Assembly (NCBI GenBank): GCA_019635435.1
Contig: JAHBZM010000001.1
Span: 434,001-498,000 of the forward strand
Direction: 5' to 3'
DNA length: 64,000 nucleotides
Source of the DNA: Ramlibacter sp.
GTDB taxonomy: Bacteria > Pseudomonadota > Gammaproteobacteria > Burkholderiales > Burkholderiaceae_C
Every line of letters starts with the position of its first letter. The first letter of the stretch is position 1. The translations under genes and the position numbers were made by a program. The notes beneath the pieces are model-generated. The model saw nothing but the letters and a program-made list of their open reading frames with translations. It made no database searches and was not told where the DNA came from. Shown here in pieces: positions 43,676-53,155 of this stretch.

Positions 43676-43720
43676 TTATTTTGCTGATCAACGTATACAT
43701 TAACTCATGCGATATCAAAT
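43676..43720 (+). promoter_or_regulatory. AT-rich promoter/operator region before the lactonase operon
   Basis: This is an AT-rich island in a GC-rich context, containing the palindrome-like AACGTATACATT (43690-43701), typical of operators of FCD-type GntR proteins; such a regulator is the second gene of the operon. Confidence 0.45.
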
Positions 43721-43734
43721 GCGCCAAAGCCAAA

Positions 43735-44733
43735 ATGCCCTTCTCTGACACCCTCATCGAACCCCTGGCCCCCGCCCGGCTGGACGGGCTGGGCTGGGTG
43801 GGCCAGGGCCTGAACCGGCCTGAATGCGTGCTGGCCACCGCCGCCGGTGACCTCTTCACCGCCGACTGGCGCGGGGGTGTGGCGCACACCCATGCCGACG
43901 GCCGCCAGAGCTTCTACGCCGCCCAGCCCATGGATGGCGAAACCCTCAAGCCCAACGGCATTGCCCTGCTGAAAGACGGCGCCTTCCTGCTGGCCCACCT
44001 GGGTGCCGAGCGCGGCGGGGTGTTCCATCTGCAGCGCAACGGGCAGACCCGCCCCTGGCTGGAACAGGTGGATGGCATGGACCTGCCCCCGAGCAACTTT
44101 GTGGTCGAAGACGAGGCTGGCCGCTTCTGGCTCACGGTCAGCACCCGGCAGCAGCCGCGAGCCCTGGGCTACCGGCGCAGCTGCGCCGACGGCTTCATCG
44201 TGATGATTGACGGCAAGGGCGCGCGCATCGTGGCCGACGGCCTGGGCTACACCAACGAATGCGCGGTCGACGTGAGCGGCCAGTGGCTCTATTTCAACGA
44301 AACCTTTGCGCGCCGGCTGTCGCGCTGCGCGATCCGGGCCGACGGTTCGCTCGGCGCGCGCGAGGTGGTGGCCACCTTTGGCCCCGGCACCTTCCCCGAT
44401 GGCCTGACGGCCGACGCCGAGGGCGGCTTCTGGGTCACCAGCATCGTGAGCAACCGCGTGATCCATGTGGCGCCCGACGGCGTGCAGACCCTCTGGCTCG
44501 AAGACAGCGAGCCCGACCACCTGGCCTGGGTCGAGCAGGCCTATGAGTCGTCGCAGATGGGCCGGCCCCATCTGGATGGCGTCAAGAGCCGTGTGCTGCG
44601 CAACATTTCCAGCCTGGCCTTTGGCGGCGCGGACCTGCGCACCGGCTACCTGGGCTGCCTGCTGGGCGACCGGCTGGCCACCGTCCGCATGCCGGTCGCC
44701 GGCCACCCCCCGATTCACTGGAGCTACGCATGA
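43735..44733 (+). CDS. SMP-30/gluconolactonase family protein
   Basis: A 332-residue six-bladed propeller lactonase. Family blocks are GLNRPECVLATAAGDLFTADW, GYTNECAVDVSGQWLYFNETFARRL and FPDGLTADAEGGFWVTS, with the metal-site Glu, Asn and Asp. It probably opens a sugar-acid lactone before oxidation. ATG 43735 is preferred to an in-frame 43681 start that lies in the operator. It overlaps the gntR gene by ATGA. Confidence 0.9.
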   Translation: MPFSDTLIEPLAPARLDGLGWVGQGLNRPECVLATAAGDLFTADWRGGVAHTHADGRQSFYAAQPMDGETLKPNGIALLKDGAFLLAHLGAERGGVFHLQRNGQTRPWLEQVDGMDLPPSNFVVEDEAGRFWLTVSTRQQPRALGYRRSCADGFIVMIDGKGARIVADGLGYTNECAVDVSGQWLYFNETFARRLSRCAIRADGSLGAREVVATFGPGTFPDGLTADAEGGFWVTSIVSNRVIHVAPDGVQTLWLEDSEPDHLAWVEQAYESSQMGRPHLDGVKSRVLRNISSLAFGGADLRTGYLGCLLGDRLATVRMPVAGHPPIHWSYA

Positions 44734-45413
44734 GCAAGAACGCACCCCTTCAAGACGGCGCCTCCCTGGTGGACGCGGCCTACCAGGACATGCGCCGCCG
44801 CATCCTGGACAACGTGTGGGCGCCCGGCTACCAGGCGCTGGAGCAGGAAATTGCGCTGCAGCTGGGCATGAGCCGCACGCCGGTGCGTGAAGCCCTGATC
44901 CGGCTTGCCAACGAAGGCCTGGTGGAGGTGATTCCGCGCCGCGGCATGCGCGTGCTGCCGGTCTCGCCCACCGACATGAAGGAGATCTACGAAATCCTCG
45001 GCGCGCTGGAAAGCATGGCCGCCGAGATGCTGGCCGCGCGCAAGCCCAGCGACGCTGAACTCAAGCCGCTGATTACCGCCACCAAGGCCATGGAAAAAGC
45101 GCTGGCGCGCGACGACCTGGATGCCTGGGCCGCGGCCGACGAAAGCTTTCATGAGCAGCTGGTCAACATGGCCGGCAACAAGCTGCTGGCCGAGGCGGTT
45201 TTCACCCACTGGGACCGTGCCCACCGCGCCCGCATGTTCACGCTGCGCCTGCGGCCCAAGCCGGTCAACTCCACCAAGGAGCACATGGCCCTGGTGGACC
45301 GGCTGCGCGAGGGTGATGCCGCCGGCGCGGCCGCCGTCAACCGCGAACACCGCCAGCGCGCCAGCCGCGAGCTGCTGGCCATTTTTGAACGCTTCCGCCT
45401 GCAGCAGATGTGA
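44730..45413 (+). CDS. GntR family regulator, FCD subgroup
   Basis: A 227-residue regulator: winged helix AYQDMRRRILDNVWAPGYQALEQEIALQLGMSRTPVREALIRLANEGLVEVIPRRGMRV, then an all-helical FCD domain with DESFHEQLVNMAGN and EHMALVDRL. It is probably the local regulator of the operon from 43735 to about 50.9 kb, with a sugar acid as inducer. Confidence 0.92.
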   Translation: MSKNAPLQDGASLVDAAYQDMRRRILDNVWAPGYQALEQEIALQLGMSRTPVREALIRLANEGLVEVIPRRGMRVLPVSPTDMKEIYEILGALESMAAEMLAARKPSDAELKPLITATKAMEKALARDDLDAWAAADESFHEQLVNMAGNKLLAEAVFTHWDRAHRARMFTLRLRPKPVNSTKEHMALVDRLREGDAAGAAAVNREHRQRASRELLAIFERFRLQQM

Positions 45414-45461
45414 GCGTGGGCGGCCTGCCCGCCCCCCTTTCCTTTCACCCGCCCCCCATCC

Positions 45462-46568
45462 ATGAAACCCAGTTATCACATTGCCGTGCTCCCCGGTGAC
45501 GGCATCGGCATCGAAGTCATGCAAGCCGCCCGGCAGCTGCTGGCCGCGCTGGAGCCGCGCATCGGCGCGCGGTTTGCGCTGCAGGAGCTGCCCGCGGGCG
45601 CGCAGCACTACCTGGACAGCGGCGTGGCCCTGCCCGAGTCCACGCTCAAGGTCTGCGAGCAGGCCGACGCCATCCTGTTCGGTGCCATGGGCCTGCCCCA
45701 TGTGCGCGGCGCCGACGGCACCGAGATCATTCCGCAGCTGGACCTGCGCTTTCACTTTGACCTGTATGCCGGCGTGCGGCCGATCCGCACCTTCAAGGGC
45801 CTGCCGACACCGCTGAGCCACCCCCAGGCGCAGCACATCGACTTTGTGCTGGTGCGCGAGAGCACCGAGGGCCTGTTCCATGCCCGCGGCCGCGGTGATG
45901 TGCGCAGCGAGGGCGGCATCGAGACCGAGGTCTACGACACCATGAAGATCACCCGTGCCGGCACCGCGCGGATCTGCGAATTCGCCTTCAAGCTCGCGCA
46001 GCGGCGAGCCCAACAAAAGGGCCGCCCGGGCCGCGTCACCAATGTGGACAAGGCCAATGTGTTCTCGTCCATGGCGTTCTGGCGCAAGGTGTTTGAAGCC
46101 TCGGCGAGGCGCTACCCCGACGTGGCCGCCGACAGCGCCTATGTGGACGCGATGGCGCTGAACCTGGTGATGAAACCCTGGACCTACGACGTGATGGTCA
46201 CCGAGAACATGTTTGGCGACATCCTGTCCGACCTGATCGCCGCGCTGGTGGGCGGCATGGGCATGGCGCCGTCGGGCGACATTGGCGACAGGCATGGCCT
46301 GTTCCAGCCGGCCCACGGCACGGCGCCCGACATCGCGGGCCAGGGCAAGGCCAACCCCACGGCCATGCTGCTGTCGGCCGCGATGATGCTCGACTGGCTG
46401 GCCGAACGCACGGGCGACACCCGCCTGGGCGACGGCGCGGCGCGGATCGAGCGCGCGGTGGAGCATGTGTTTGCCAACCGCGTGGTCACGCCGCGTGAGT
46501 TTGGCGGCAGCAATGGCACGGCCGACATCACCCGCGCGGTCATTGACGCGCTGAAGGCCGGAGCCTGA
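45462..46568 (+). CDS. isocitrate/isopropylmalate dehydrogenase family protein (tartrate dehydrogenase-like)
   Basis: A 368-residue NAD-dependent decarboxylating dehydrogenase. It has LPGDGIGIEVM, the substrate loop VRESTEGLFHARG, VDKANVFSSM and the metal-binding TENMFGDILSDL, then HGTAPDIAGQGKANP. The location is in a sugar-acid cluster rather than leu genes. This favours a tartrate/D-malate dehydrogenase-like role, possibly on a C4 acid. Substrate not certain. Confidence 0.85.
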   Translation: MKPSYHIAVLPGDGIGIEVMQAARQLLAALEPRIGARFALQELPAGAQHYLDSGVALPESTLKVCEQADAILFGAMGLPHVRGADGTEIIPQLDLRFHFDLYAGVRPIRTFKGLPTPLSHPQAQHIDFVLVRESTEGLFHARGRGDVRSEGGIETEVYDTMKITRAGTARICEFAFKLAQRRAQQKGRPGRVTNVDKANVFSSMAFWRKVFEASARRYPDVAADSAYVDAMALNLVMKPWTYDVMVTENMFGDILSDLIAALVGGMGMAPSGDIGDRHGLFQPAHGTAPDIAGQGKANPTAMLLSAAMMLDWLAERTGDTRLGDGAARIERAVEHVFANRVVTPREFGGSNGTADITRAVIDALKAGA

Positions 46569-46569
46569 G

Positions 46570-47685
46570 ATGAGCCTGCGCGCGCTTGCCCCAGGCCAAC
46601 GCCGGCGCATTGCCGTGGTGGGCGCGGGCTTTTTCAGCCAGTTCCATCTCGAGGGCTGGGCGGGCATGGCCGATGTGGAGATCGCCGGCTTGTGCGACGC
46701 GGACCCCGCGCGGGCGGCGGCGCTGGCGCAGCGCTTTGGCGTGGCCACCACCTTCACCAGCGTGGCGCAGATGCTCGATGCCCTTGAGCCCGACCTGGTC
46801 GATGTGGTCACGCCGCCGGCCAGCCATGGCGCGGTGCTGGACGCCGTGCTCGCGCGCAAGCTGCCGGCGATTTGCCAGAAGCCCTTTGGCGCCAGCTATG
46901 CGCAGGCCTTGGCGCTGACGGACCAGGCTCGCCGCCAGGGCACTGCGCTGGTGGTGCATGAAAACTTCCGCTTCATGCCCTGGTTTCGCGAGGCCAGGCG
47001 CCTGATCGACGCCGGCCGGCTCGGTGCGTTGCATGGCATCAGCTTCCGGCTGCGGCCGGGCGACGGCCAGGGCGCGCGCGCCTACCTGGACCGCCAGCCC
47101 TACTTCCAGACCATGCCGCGCCTGCTGGTGGTGGAGACGGCGATCCACCTGATCGACACCTTCCGCTACCTCATGGGCGAGGTGCAGGCCGTGTACGCGC
47201 ACCTGCGCCGCCTGAACCCGGCGCTGCAGGGCGAAGACGCGGGCCTGATTACCTTTGAATTTGAAGGCGGTAGCGCCGGCCTGTTCGACGGCAACCGCCT
47301 GAACGACCATGTGGCCGCCAACCCGCGCCGCACCATGGGCGAGATGTGGCTCGAAGGCGCCGCCGGCGTGCTGCGACTGGACGGCGAAGCGCGCCTGTGG
47401 TTCAAGCCCCATCACGGCGACGAGGCCGAGCACCTGTATGAGCGCGGCAATGCCCTGAGCTTTGGCGGCGGTGCCTGCGCGGCGCTGCAGCGCCATGTGC
47501 TGGACAGCCTGGCGGCCGGCCGCCAACCCGAGAACCGTGCGCAGGACTACCTGCAGAACCTGCGCGTGCAGGAGGCGGTCTATGCCTCCCACCACAGCGG
47601 GCGGCGCATTGCGCTTCACGCTTTCGACCCGCTGGAGTTTGCTCCGGCCCCTTTCTCACCCTTCCCAAAAAAGGAGACAACATGA
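46570..47685 (+). CDS. Gfo/Idh/MocA family oxidoreductase
   Basis: A 371-residue NAD(P)-dependent sugar or sugar-acid dehydrogenase. The Rossmann motif is VVGAGFFSQFHLEG; the EKP motif appears as CQKPFGASYAQAL; the catalytic-region His lies in VVETAIHLIDTFRYLMG. It overlaps the TRAP binding protein by ATGA, so the transported substrate may be its substrate or precursor. Confidence 0.88.
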   Translation: MSLRALAPGQRRRIAVVGAGFFSQFHLEGWAGMADVEIAGLCDADPARAAALAQRFGVATTFTSVAQMLDALEPDLVDVVTPPASHGAVLDAVLARKLPAICQKPFGASYAQALALTDQARRQGTALVVHENFRFMPWFREARRLIDAGRLGALHGISFRLRPGDGQGARAYLDRQPYFQTMPRLLVVETAIHLIDTFRYLMGEVQAVYAHLRRLNPALQGEDAGLITFEFEGGSAGLFDGNRLNDHVAANPRRTMGEMWLEGAAGVLRLDGEARLWFKPHHGDEAEHLYERGNALSFGGGACAALQRHVLDSLAAGRQPENRAQDYLQNLRVQEAVYASHHSGRRIALHAFDPLEFAPAPFSPFPKKETT

Positions 47686-48683
47686 TCCCCCGCAAATCCC
47701 TCGGCCCGATCGGCCTTGCCGTGGCCGCCATGACGCTGGCCGCGGCCACGCAGGCCCAGACCGTCCTGAAGTTCAGCCACACCGACCAGCAGCAGGGCGC
47801 GCGCCATGCGGCCGCCCAGGTATTTGCCAAGAAGGTGGAGGAATACACCCAGGGCCGCTACAAGGTGCAGGTGTTCTGCTGCAGCCAGCTGGGCAACGAC
47901 CCCAAGAACGTGGAGCAGCTGGCGCTGGGCGGCATTGACTTCACCGTGACGGCCACCGGCACCTACGCGGCGCAGATCCCCTCGCTGAACCTCACGATGA
48001 TGCCGTTCATCATCAACAGCTACGAGCAGGGCTGGAAGTTCTACGACGAGTCCAAGTGGCTCAAGACCCAGTTTGACAAGGGCCCGTCCAAGGGCTTTCG
48101 CATCCTCGCCACCTGGGAGGCGGGCTTTCGCAACATGACCACCAAGGACCCGCTGAACGGGCCCGACGACGCCAAGGGCAAGAAGCTGCGCACCTTCCCG
48201 AATGAAATGATGCGCTGGCAGCTCGAAGCCATGGGCTTTGGCATCCAGATCATGCCGCTGCCCGAGGTCTACCTGGCGATCCAGCAGGGCGCCGTGTCGG
48301 GCCAGGAAAACCCGATCGACACCATTGCGTCGAACAAGTTCTACGAAGTGGCGCCCAACGTCACGCTGACCAACCATGTCTACAGCCCGATCCCGCTGGC
48401 CATCTCCGAGAAGACCTGGCAGCGCCTGTCGCCCGCGGACCAGCAGGCCGTGACCAAGGCCGCCCAGGAAGTCGCGCCGTTCCAGCGCAAGATGATCCAG
48501 GACAACGACGAGAAGCTGCTGGCCGAGATGAGCGCCAAGGGCGCCAAGGTCAACCGCAAGCCCGACATCGAAGCCTTCCGCAAGGCGGTGGAGCCGGTCT
48601 ATGCCAAGGCGCGCGAGAAGTACGGCGCCGACGTGGACGCGGTGCTGGCCGAGACCGCCGCGATCCGCAAGGCCGTCAAGTAA
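47682..48683 (+). CDS. dctP: TRAP transporter solute-binding protein, DctP family
   Basis: A 333-residue periplasmic protein with a signal peptide (cut after QAQ near residue 26). The DctP hallmarks are VLKFSHTDQQQGARH, the binding-site region ATWEAGFRNMTTK, KKLRTFPNEMM, and GAVSGQENPIDTI. The Arg in GFR typically holds a carboxylate, so a sugar acid is expected. It starts the dctP-dctQ-dctM set. Confidence 0.93.
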   Translation: MIPRKSLGPIGLAVAAMTLAAATQAQTVLKFSHTDQQQGARHAAAQVFAKKVEEYTQGRYKVQVFCCSQLGNDPKNVEQLALGGIDFTVTATGTYAAQIPSLNLTMMPFIINSYEQGWKFYDESKWLKTQFDKGPSKGFRILATWEAGFRNMTTKDPLNGPDDAKGKKLRTFPNEMMRWQLEAMGFGIQIMPLPEVYLAIQQGAVSGQENPIDTIASNKFYEVAPNVTLTNHVYSPIPLAISEKTWQRLSPADQQAVTKAAQEVAPFQRKMIQDNDEKLLAEMSAKGAKVNRKPDIEAFRKAVEPVYAKAREKYGADVDAVLAETAAIRKAVK

Positions 48684-48706
48684 GGACGTTGCCCAGGACC
48701 TTGACC

Positions 48707-49255
48707 ATGCTCGACCAACAGACGACTCAATCGCCGGCCGCCGTGCCGGTGGCCCCCTCGCCAGCCCTGATCCGCTGGGTCGGCAAGGGGGTGGATGCCC
48801 TGGTGATCCTGATCGGGGGCGCCATGGCGGTGATGGTGTTCATCAACGTCGTCCTTCATGCGCTGCAGAAGGACCTGGCGTGGCTCACCGAGCTGGGTGA
48901 GTTCCTGATGGTGTGGGTGACCTTTCTGGGCGGCGCGGCCGCGGCCCAGAGGGGCGCCCACATGAGCATCAACGAGTTCCTGGACAAGCTCGAACCGGCC
49001 GGCAGGCGCTGGGCCGACGCCGCGGTCCAGGCCTTCACCGTGCTGATTTTTGCGGTGGTGCTGTATTACGGGGTGGGCATCGTGCAGGGCAGCTGGGGCT
49101 CGGTGCTGACCACGCTGGAGTGGCCCATGTCCTGGCAGTACATGCCGCTGCCGATCGGCGCCGCGCTGATCCTGCTTTTCACCGGCTGGGACCTGGTGCT
49201 GATCCTGCGCGGGGTGCCGCGCGAGCAGCGCTACCCCACTGAAACCCCCCACTGA
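48707..49255 (+). CDS. dctQ: TRAP transporter small permease, DctQ family
   Basis: A 182-residue protein with four membrane segments and WLTELGEFLMVWVTFLGGAAAAQRGAHMSIN, the DctQ signature. ATG 48707 is chosen for the AGGA site; a TTG at 48689 is in frame. It forms the membrane complex with the DctM protein encoded next. Confidence 0.92.
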   Translation: MLDQQTTQSPAAVPVAPSPALIRWVGKGVDALVILIGGAMAVMVFINVVLHALQKDLAWLTELGEFLMVWVTFLGGAAAAQRGAHMSINEFLDKLEPAGRRWADAAVQAFTVLIFAVVLYYGVGIVQGSWGSVLTTLEWPMSWQYMPLPIGAALILLFTGWDLVLILRGVPREQRYPTETPH

Positions 49256-49267
49256 CCGGACGTCGTC

Positions 49268-50560
49268 ATGCTATCCCTCGTGATTTTTGGCAGCTTCTTT
49301 GCGCTGGCCCTGGCGGGCGTGCCGCTGATGGTGTCGTTGCTAGCCACCACCATCGGCGTGGTCGTCGGCTACGGCATGCAGTACCCGCTGGAAAGCGTCT
49401 TTCTCTCGTTCATTGGCGGCGTCGAGCCGTTCATCCTGATCGCCGTGCCGCTGTTTGTGTTCACCGGCGAGCTGCTCGCGCAGGGCGGCGTGGGCAAGCG
49501 CATTGTCGAGTTTGCCAACGTGCTGTTTGGCTGGCTGCCTGGCGGCCTGGGCGTGGTGACGGTCATGTCCTGCCTGCTGTTTGGCGGTGTGTCGGGTTCT
49601 GCCATTGCCGACACGGCGGCCATCGGCTCGCTGGTCATTCCGGCCATGCTGGCCAAGGGCTATTCGCGCGGCTTCGCGGCGGCGCTGGTGTCGGTGGCGG
49701 GCACGCTGGCCCTCTTGATGCCGCTGTCCATCCCGTTCCTGGTCTATGCCTTCATCAGCGGCGTGTCGATGCGCACGCTGTCGATGGCGGGGCTGCTTCC
49801 GGCCATCATCTCGGCGCTGGCCCTGGTGGCGGTGTGCATGTGGCATGGCCGCAAGACGGGGGTGGACCCGGGGGGCAGGCCCGCGTCACCCCGGGCCATC
49901 CTGAGCGCCGCCTACAGCGCCGGCCCCGCGCTGCTGATGCCCGTCTTCATCGTGGGCGGCATCTGGTCGGGCTATTTCACGCCGACCGAGGCGGCGGCCG
50001 TGGCCGTGGTCTATGGCCTGCTGATCTCGATGTTTTTGTACCGCGACATGACCTGGCGCCAGATCCCGGGCCTGCTGCTCAAGGCCTTCATGACCAGCGC
50101 CACCGTGATGCTGGTGATTGGCGCCACGGGTGCGCTGGCCTGGCTGATCACGGCCGAGGGCGTGGCCCAGCAGCTGGCCAACTGGGTCAGCTCGGTGGCG
50201 CACGTGAAGTGGGTGTTCCTGCTGATGCTGAACGTGGCGCTGGTGCTGCTGGGCATCTTCATCGAGCCGCTGCCCGCCTTGCTGATGGCGGCGCCGCTGT
50301 TCATCCCGCTGGCCATGGCCTTCAAGATGGACCTGGTGCACATGGGCGTGATCATGACGGCCAACCTTGCCATTGCGCTGTACACGCCGCCGGTGGGGGG
50401 CACGCTGTTTGTGGCGGCCAAGCTGGCCAACGCCACCATCGGCGAAATCACCCGGCATCTGTGGCTGATGATGGCCGCCACCTTCAGCATGGTGCTCATC
50501 ATCACCTATGTGCCCTGGCTCACCACCTGGTTGCCGCGCTGGCTGGCCGGGCTGGGCTGA
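49268..50560 (+). CDS. dctM: TRAP transporter large permease, DctM family
   Basis: A 430-residue protein with about 12 membrane segments and the repeated DctM motifs (VPLFVFTGELLAQGGVGKRIV, GGVSGSAIADTAAIGSLVIPAM, FTPTEAAAVAVVYGLL, YTPPVGGTLFVAAKLA). It is the sodium-driven translocation subunit. Confidence 0.94.
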   Translation: MLSLVIFGSFFALALAGVPLMVSLLATTIGVVVGYGMQYPLESVFLSFIGGVEPFILIAVPLFVFTGELLAQGGVGKRIVEFANVLFGWLPGGLGVVTVMSCLLFGGVSGSAIADTAAIGSLVIPAMLAKGYSRGFAAALVSVAGTLALLMPLSIPFLVYAFISGVSMRTLSMAGLLPAIISALALVAVCMWHGRKTGVDPGGRPASPRAILSAAYSAGPALLMPVFIVGGIWSGYFTPTEAAAVAVVYGLLISMFLYRDMTWRQIPGLLLKAFMTSATVMLVIGATGALAWLITAEGVAQQLANWVSSVAHVKWVFLLMLNVALVLLGIFIEPLPALLMAAPLFIPLAMAFKMDLVHMGVIMTANLAIALYTPPVGGTLFVAAKLANATIGEITRHLWLMMAATFSMVLIITYVPWLTTWLPRWLAGLG

Positions 50561-50576
50561 ACCCTGAAAGACCGCC

Positions 50577-50861
50577 ATGCACATCATCACCGTGACCTTC
50601 CAGATCCGGCCCGAACACATGGCCGCGTTCCTGCCCGCCATGCAGGCCAACGCGCTGGCGTCGGTGCAAGACGAGCCCGGCTGCCAGCAGTTTGACGTGT
50701 GCGTGTCGCTGGACGACCCGAACCGGGTCTTCCTGTACGAGGTGTATGACTCGCCCGAGGCGTTTCAGGCGCACCTGGCCACGCCGCATTTCCAGGCCTT
50801 CAACCAGCGCACCGCGCCCTGGGTTGAATCCAAGCAGGTCCAGGGCTTTCAACGCCCGTGA
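50577..50861 (+). CDS. ABM-domain (antibiotic biosynthesis monooxygenase-like) small protein
   Basis: A 94-residue ferredoxin-like-fold protein: MHIITVTFQIRPEHMAAFLPAMQANALASVQDEPGCQQFDV, then VFLYEVYDSPEAFQAHLATPHFQAF, as in LsrG/YgiN-like proteins. It could be a small monooxygenase or isomerase for a reactive keto sugar intermediate. It follows the TRAP genes by 16 bases. Confidence 0.88.
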   Translation: MHIITVTFQIRPEHMAAFLPAMQANALASVQDEPGCQQFDVCVSLDDPNRVFLYEVYDSPEAFQAHLATPHFQAFNQRTAPWVESKQVQGFQRP

Positions 50862-50908
50862 CCTGACCACAACGGCTTCAGGGAGCCTTTTCCATCAGGA
50901 GATTTCAC

Positions 50909-52042
50909 ATGAAACACGGGCATCCCTTCTTTCGTCCACTGGTCCTTGCGGCGTGTCTGGGCGGCGCGGCGCTGGCCGCCTGGGGCAAGGACATCGTGAT
51001 TGGCCAGGTCGCGCCCTTTGGCGGCCCGCTGGCGGTGTCGGGCCGCGACTTCAACCTGGGCGCCATGATCGCCTTTGACGAGATCAACGCGGCCGGTGGC
51101 ATCAGCGGCAACCGGCTCAGGCTGGTGTCGCGCGACGACGGCTACCGCAGCGCCGAAACCGTGCGCCTGGTGGGTGACCTGATCGACCAGGACAACCCGG
51201 TGGCGCTGATCGGCATGTGGGGCGCGGAGAACATCGATGCGGTGCTTGAAAAGGAGCTGCTCGACAAGGCGGGCATCGCGGTGGTGGGCGTGCGCTCGGG
51301 CAGCTCGGCGCTGCGCAGCAAGGGCGCGCTGTTCCACGTGCGCGCCAGCTACCGCGAGGAGGTGCAGCGCATCCTGGACCAGGTGCAGACCATGGGCTCC
51401 AGCCGCATTGCCGTGGTGTACGAAGACACTGATTTCGGCCGCGAGGCCTGGGCCGACGCCGAGGCCGCGCTGGCCAGGCGCAAGCTCAAGCCCCTGGTGG
51501 TGGCCATGCAGGCACGCAACGACCTGCAGGTGGACGCCACGGTGCAGAAGGTCGCGGCCGCCGAGCCGCAGGCCCTGCTGCTGGTGGCCAACACCCCGGT
51601 GGCCGGCGCGCTGATCAAGGGCCTGCGCGCGAAGAACTCGCCGGCCTTCATCTTCACCACCTCGACAGTGGATGCGGAGCAGCTGGTCACCCAGCTGGGC
51701 GCTGCAGCCGCCGGCGTGGCAGTGGCCCAGGGCGTGCCGAATCCCTACAAGGCCACGGCGCCGATCGCCATGGATTTCAAGCGCCGCATCGCGTCGCTGG
51801 GCATTGACCCGGCGCGTGCCAACTTTGCCTCGCTGGAGGGCTACATCGTCGCGCGCATCGTGGGCGAGGGCTTGCGCCGCGCGGGGCGGGACCCGCAGCG
51901 CAAGGACCTGGTCCGTGGGCTGGAAAGCCTGCACCGCGCCGACCTGGGGGGCTTCATGGTGGACTTTGGTCCGGGCCAGCGCGAAGGCTCGCGCTTTGTC
52001 GACCTGTCGCTCATCGGTGCCGACGGGCGCATCCGCCAGTAA
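50909..52042 (+). CDS. ABC-type branched-chain amino acid-like substrate-binding protein
   Basis: A 377-residue type I periplasmic binding protein (LivJ-like) with a signal peptide ending near AAWG. Family blocks are IVIGQVAPFGGPLAVSGRDFNLGAMIAFDEINAAGGISG and VVYEDTDFGREAW. No liv permease or ATPase genes are adjacent, so it is orphan here; it may pair with a distant transporter or act in sensing. Confidence 0.88.
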   Translation: MKHGHPFFRPLVLAACLGGAALAAWGKDIVIGQVAPFGGPLAVSGRDFNLGAMIAFDEINAAGGISGNRLRLVSRDDGYRSAETVRLVGDLIDQDNPVALIGMWGAENIDAVLEKELLDKAGIAVVGVRSGSSALRSKGALFHVRASYREEVQRILDQVQTMGSSRIAVVYEDTDFGREAWADAEAALARRKLKPLVVAMQARNDLQVDATVQKVAAAEPQALLLVANTPVAGALIKGLRAKNSPAFIFTTSTVDAEQLVTQLGAAAAGVAVAQGVPNPYKATAPIAMDFKRRIASLGIDPARANFASLEGYIVARIVGEGLRRAGRDPQRKDLVRGLESLHRADLGGFMVDFGPGQREGSRFVDLSLIGADGRIRQ

Positions 52043-52057
52043 CCCCGGGAGACCGCC

Positions 52058-53086
52058 ATGAACTCATTCAAACGCATTCTCACGCGCATTCTTCTGGGCA
52101 GCGGGATCGCCTGCGCCCTGCTCGCCCTGGCCGTGCCGGCTGTGGCCCAACCGGCCGGCGACCCCCGCATCCTCAAGCTCAACCACACCGACACCCCTTC
52201 GGGCGCCCGCCACCTGGCGTCAGAGCTGTTTGCCCGGCGGGTGGAAGAACTCACCCGCGGCAAGTACCGCGTGCTGGTGTTCCATTCAGGCCAGCTGGGC
52301 AACGACCCGCAGAGCATCAAGGCCGTGGCCGAGGGCAAGTTGGACTTCACGGCCAGCGCCACCGGCAGCTTTGCCGGCCTGGTGCCCGAGCTGAACCTGA
52401 CCGCGCTGCCCTACCTGGTGGACAGCTATGAACAGGGCTGGGCGTTCTACGACAAATCACCCTGGCTGCAAAAGCAGTTCGACAAGATGGCCGGCAAGGG
52501 GGTGCGCCATCTGGCCACCTGGGAGGCGGGCTTTCGCAGCTTCACCACGCGCTCACCCATGACCAAGCCCGCCGATGCGGTGGGCAAGAAGATGCGCGTG
52601 TTCCCCAACGACATGATCAAGTGGATCATGGAGTCGATCGGCTATGAGCCCGTGGTGATCCCGGTGACCGAAGTCTACGCCGCCATCCAGCAGGGCCGCG
52701 TGGAGGGCCAGGAGAACCCGATCGACACCATCCGCGCGCTGCGCTTCAACGAGGTGGCGCCCAACATCGTGCTCACTCAACATGTCTACAGCCCGCTGCC
52801 CTTTGTCGCGTCGGAAAAGCTGTGGGCCGGGCTGTCGGCCGCTGAACGCGAGCAGTTCCTGCGGGCGGCCCGCGAAGCCGCCACCCTGTCGCGCAAGCTG
52901 GTCAAGGAGGCCGACGAGCGAAATCTGGAAGCCATGCGCGCCACCGGCGCCAAAATCATCCGGCCCGATGTGGCGGCCTTTCGCAAAGCCATGTCCAGCG
53001 TCTATGCCCGTGCCGAAAAGGTCTATGGCGGCGACGTGGCGGCCATCCTCAAGGATGCGCGCGGCGACGCGGTCGCCGCCCGGTAG
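52058..53086 (+). CDS. second TRAP transporter solute-binding protein, DctP family
   Basis: A 342-residue DctP protein with a signal peptide (to about VAQPA). It shares with the first one ILKLNHTDTPSGARH, ATWEAGFRSFTTR, KMRVFPNDMI and GRVEGQENPIDTI. It has no own dctQM and may use those at 48.7-50.6 kb with different ligand specificity, or be a duplicate. Confidence 0.92.
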   Translation: MNSFKRILTRILLGSGIACALLALAVPAVAQPAGDPRILKLNHTDTPSGARHLASELFARRVEELTRGKYRVLVFHSGQLGNDPQSIKAVAEGKLDFTASATGSFAGLVPELNLTALPYLVDSYEQGWAFYDKSPWLQKQFDKMAGKGVRHLATWEAGFRSFTTRSPMTKPADAVGKKMRVFPNDMIKWIMESIGYEPVVIPVTEVYAAIQQGRVEGQENPIDTIRALRFNEVAPNIVLTQHVYSPLPFVASEKLWAGLSAAEREQFLRAAREAATLSRKLVKEADERNLEAMRATGAKIIRPDVAAFRKAMSSVYARAEKVYGGDVAAILKDARGDAVAAR

Positions 53087-53122
53087 GCGGCCCGCAACCT
53101 TTGCAGGGGGCGCTGTGCGATA

Positions 53123-53147
53123 CTCAAAGTTGTCATACAACTTTGAG
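53123..53147 (+). promoter_or_regulatory. 25-bp perfect palindrome, GntR-type operator before otnI
   Basis: Arms CTCAAAGTTGT and ACAACTTTGAG flank a CAT centre, nine bases before the otnI start. The core TTGTCATACAA recurs upstream of ltnD and at gntR (33.1 kb). No T-run follows, so it is more likely an operator than a terminator. Confidence 0.7.
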
Positions 53148-53155
53148 CGCCTCCC

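Noticed and set aside
53123..53147. Terminator of the second dctP gene.
   Set aside because: The palindrome is not GC-rich, lacks a T-run, lies nine bases before the otnI start, and its core recurs at other gene starts, so an operator is more likely.
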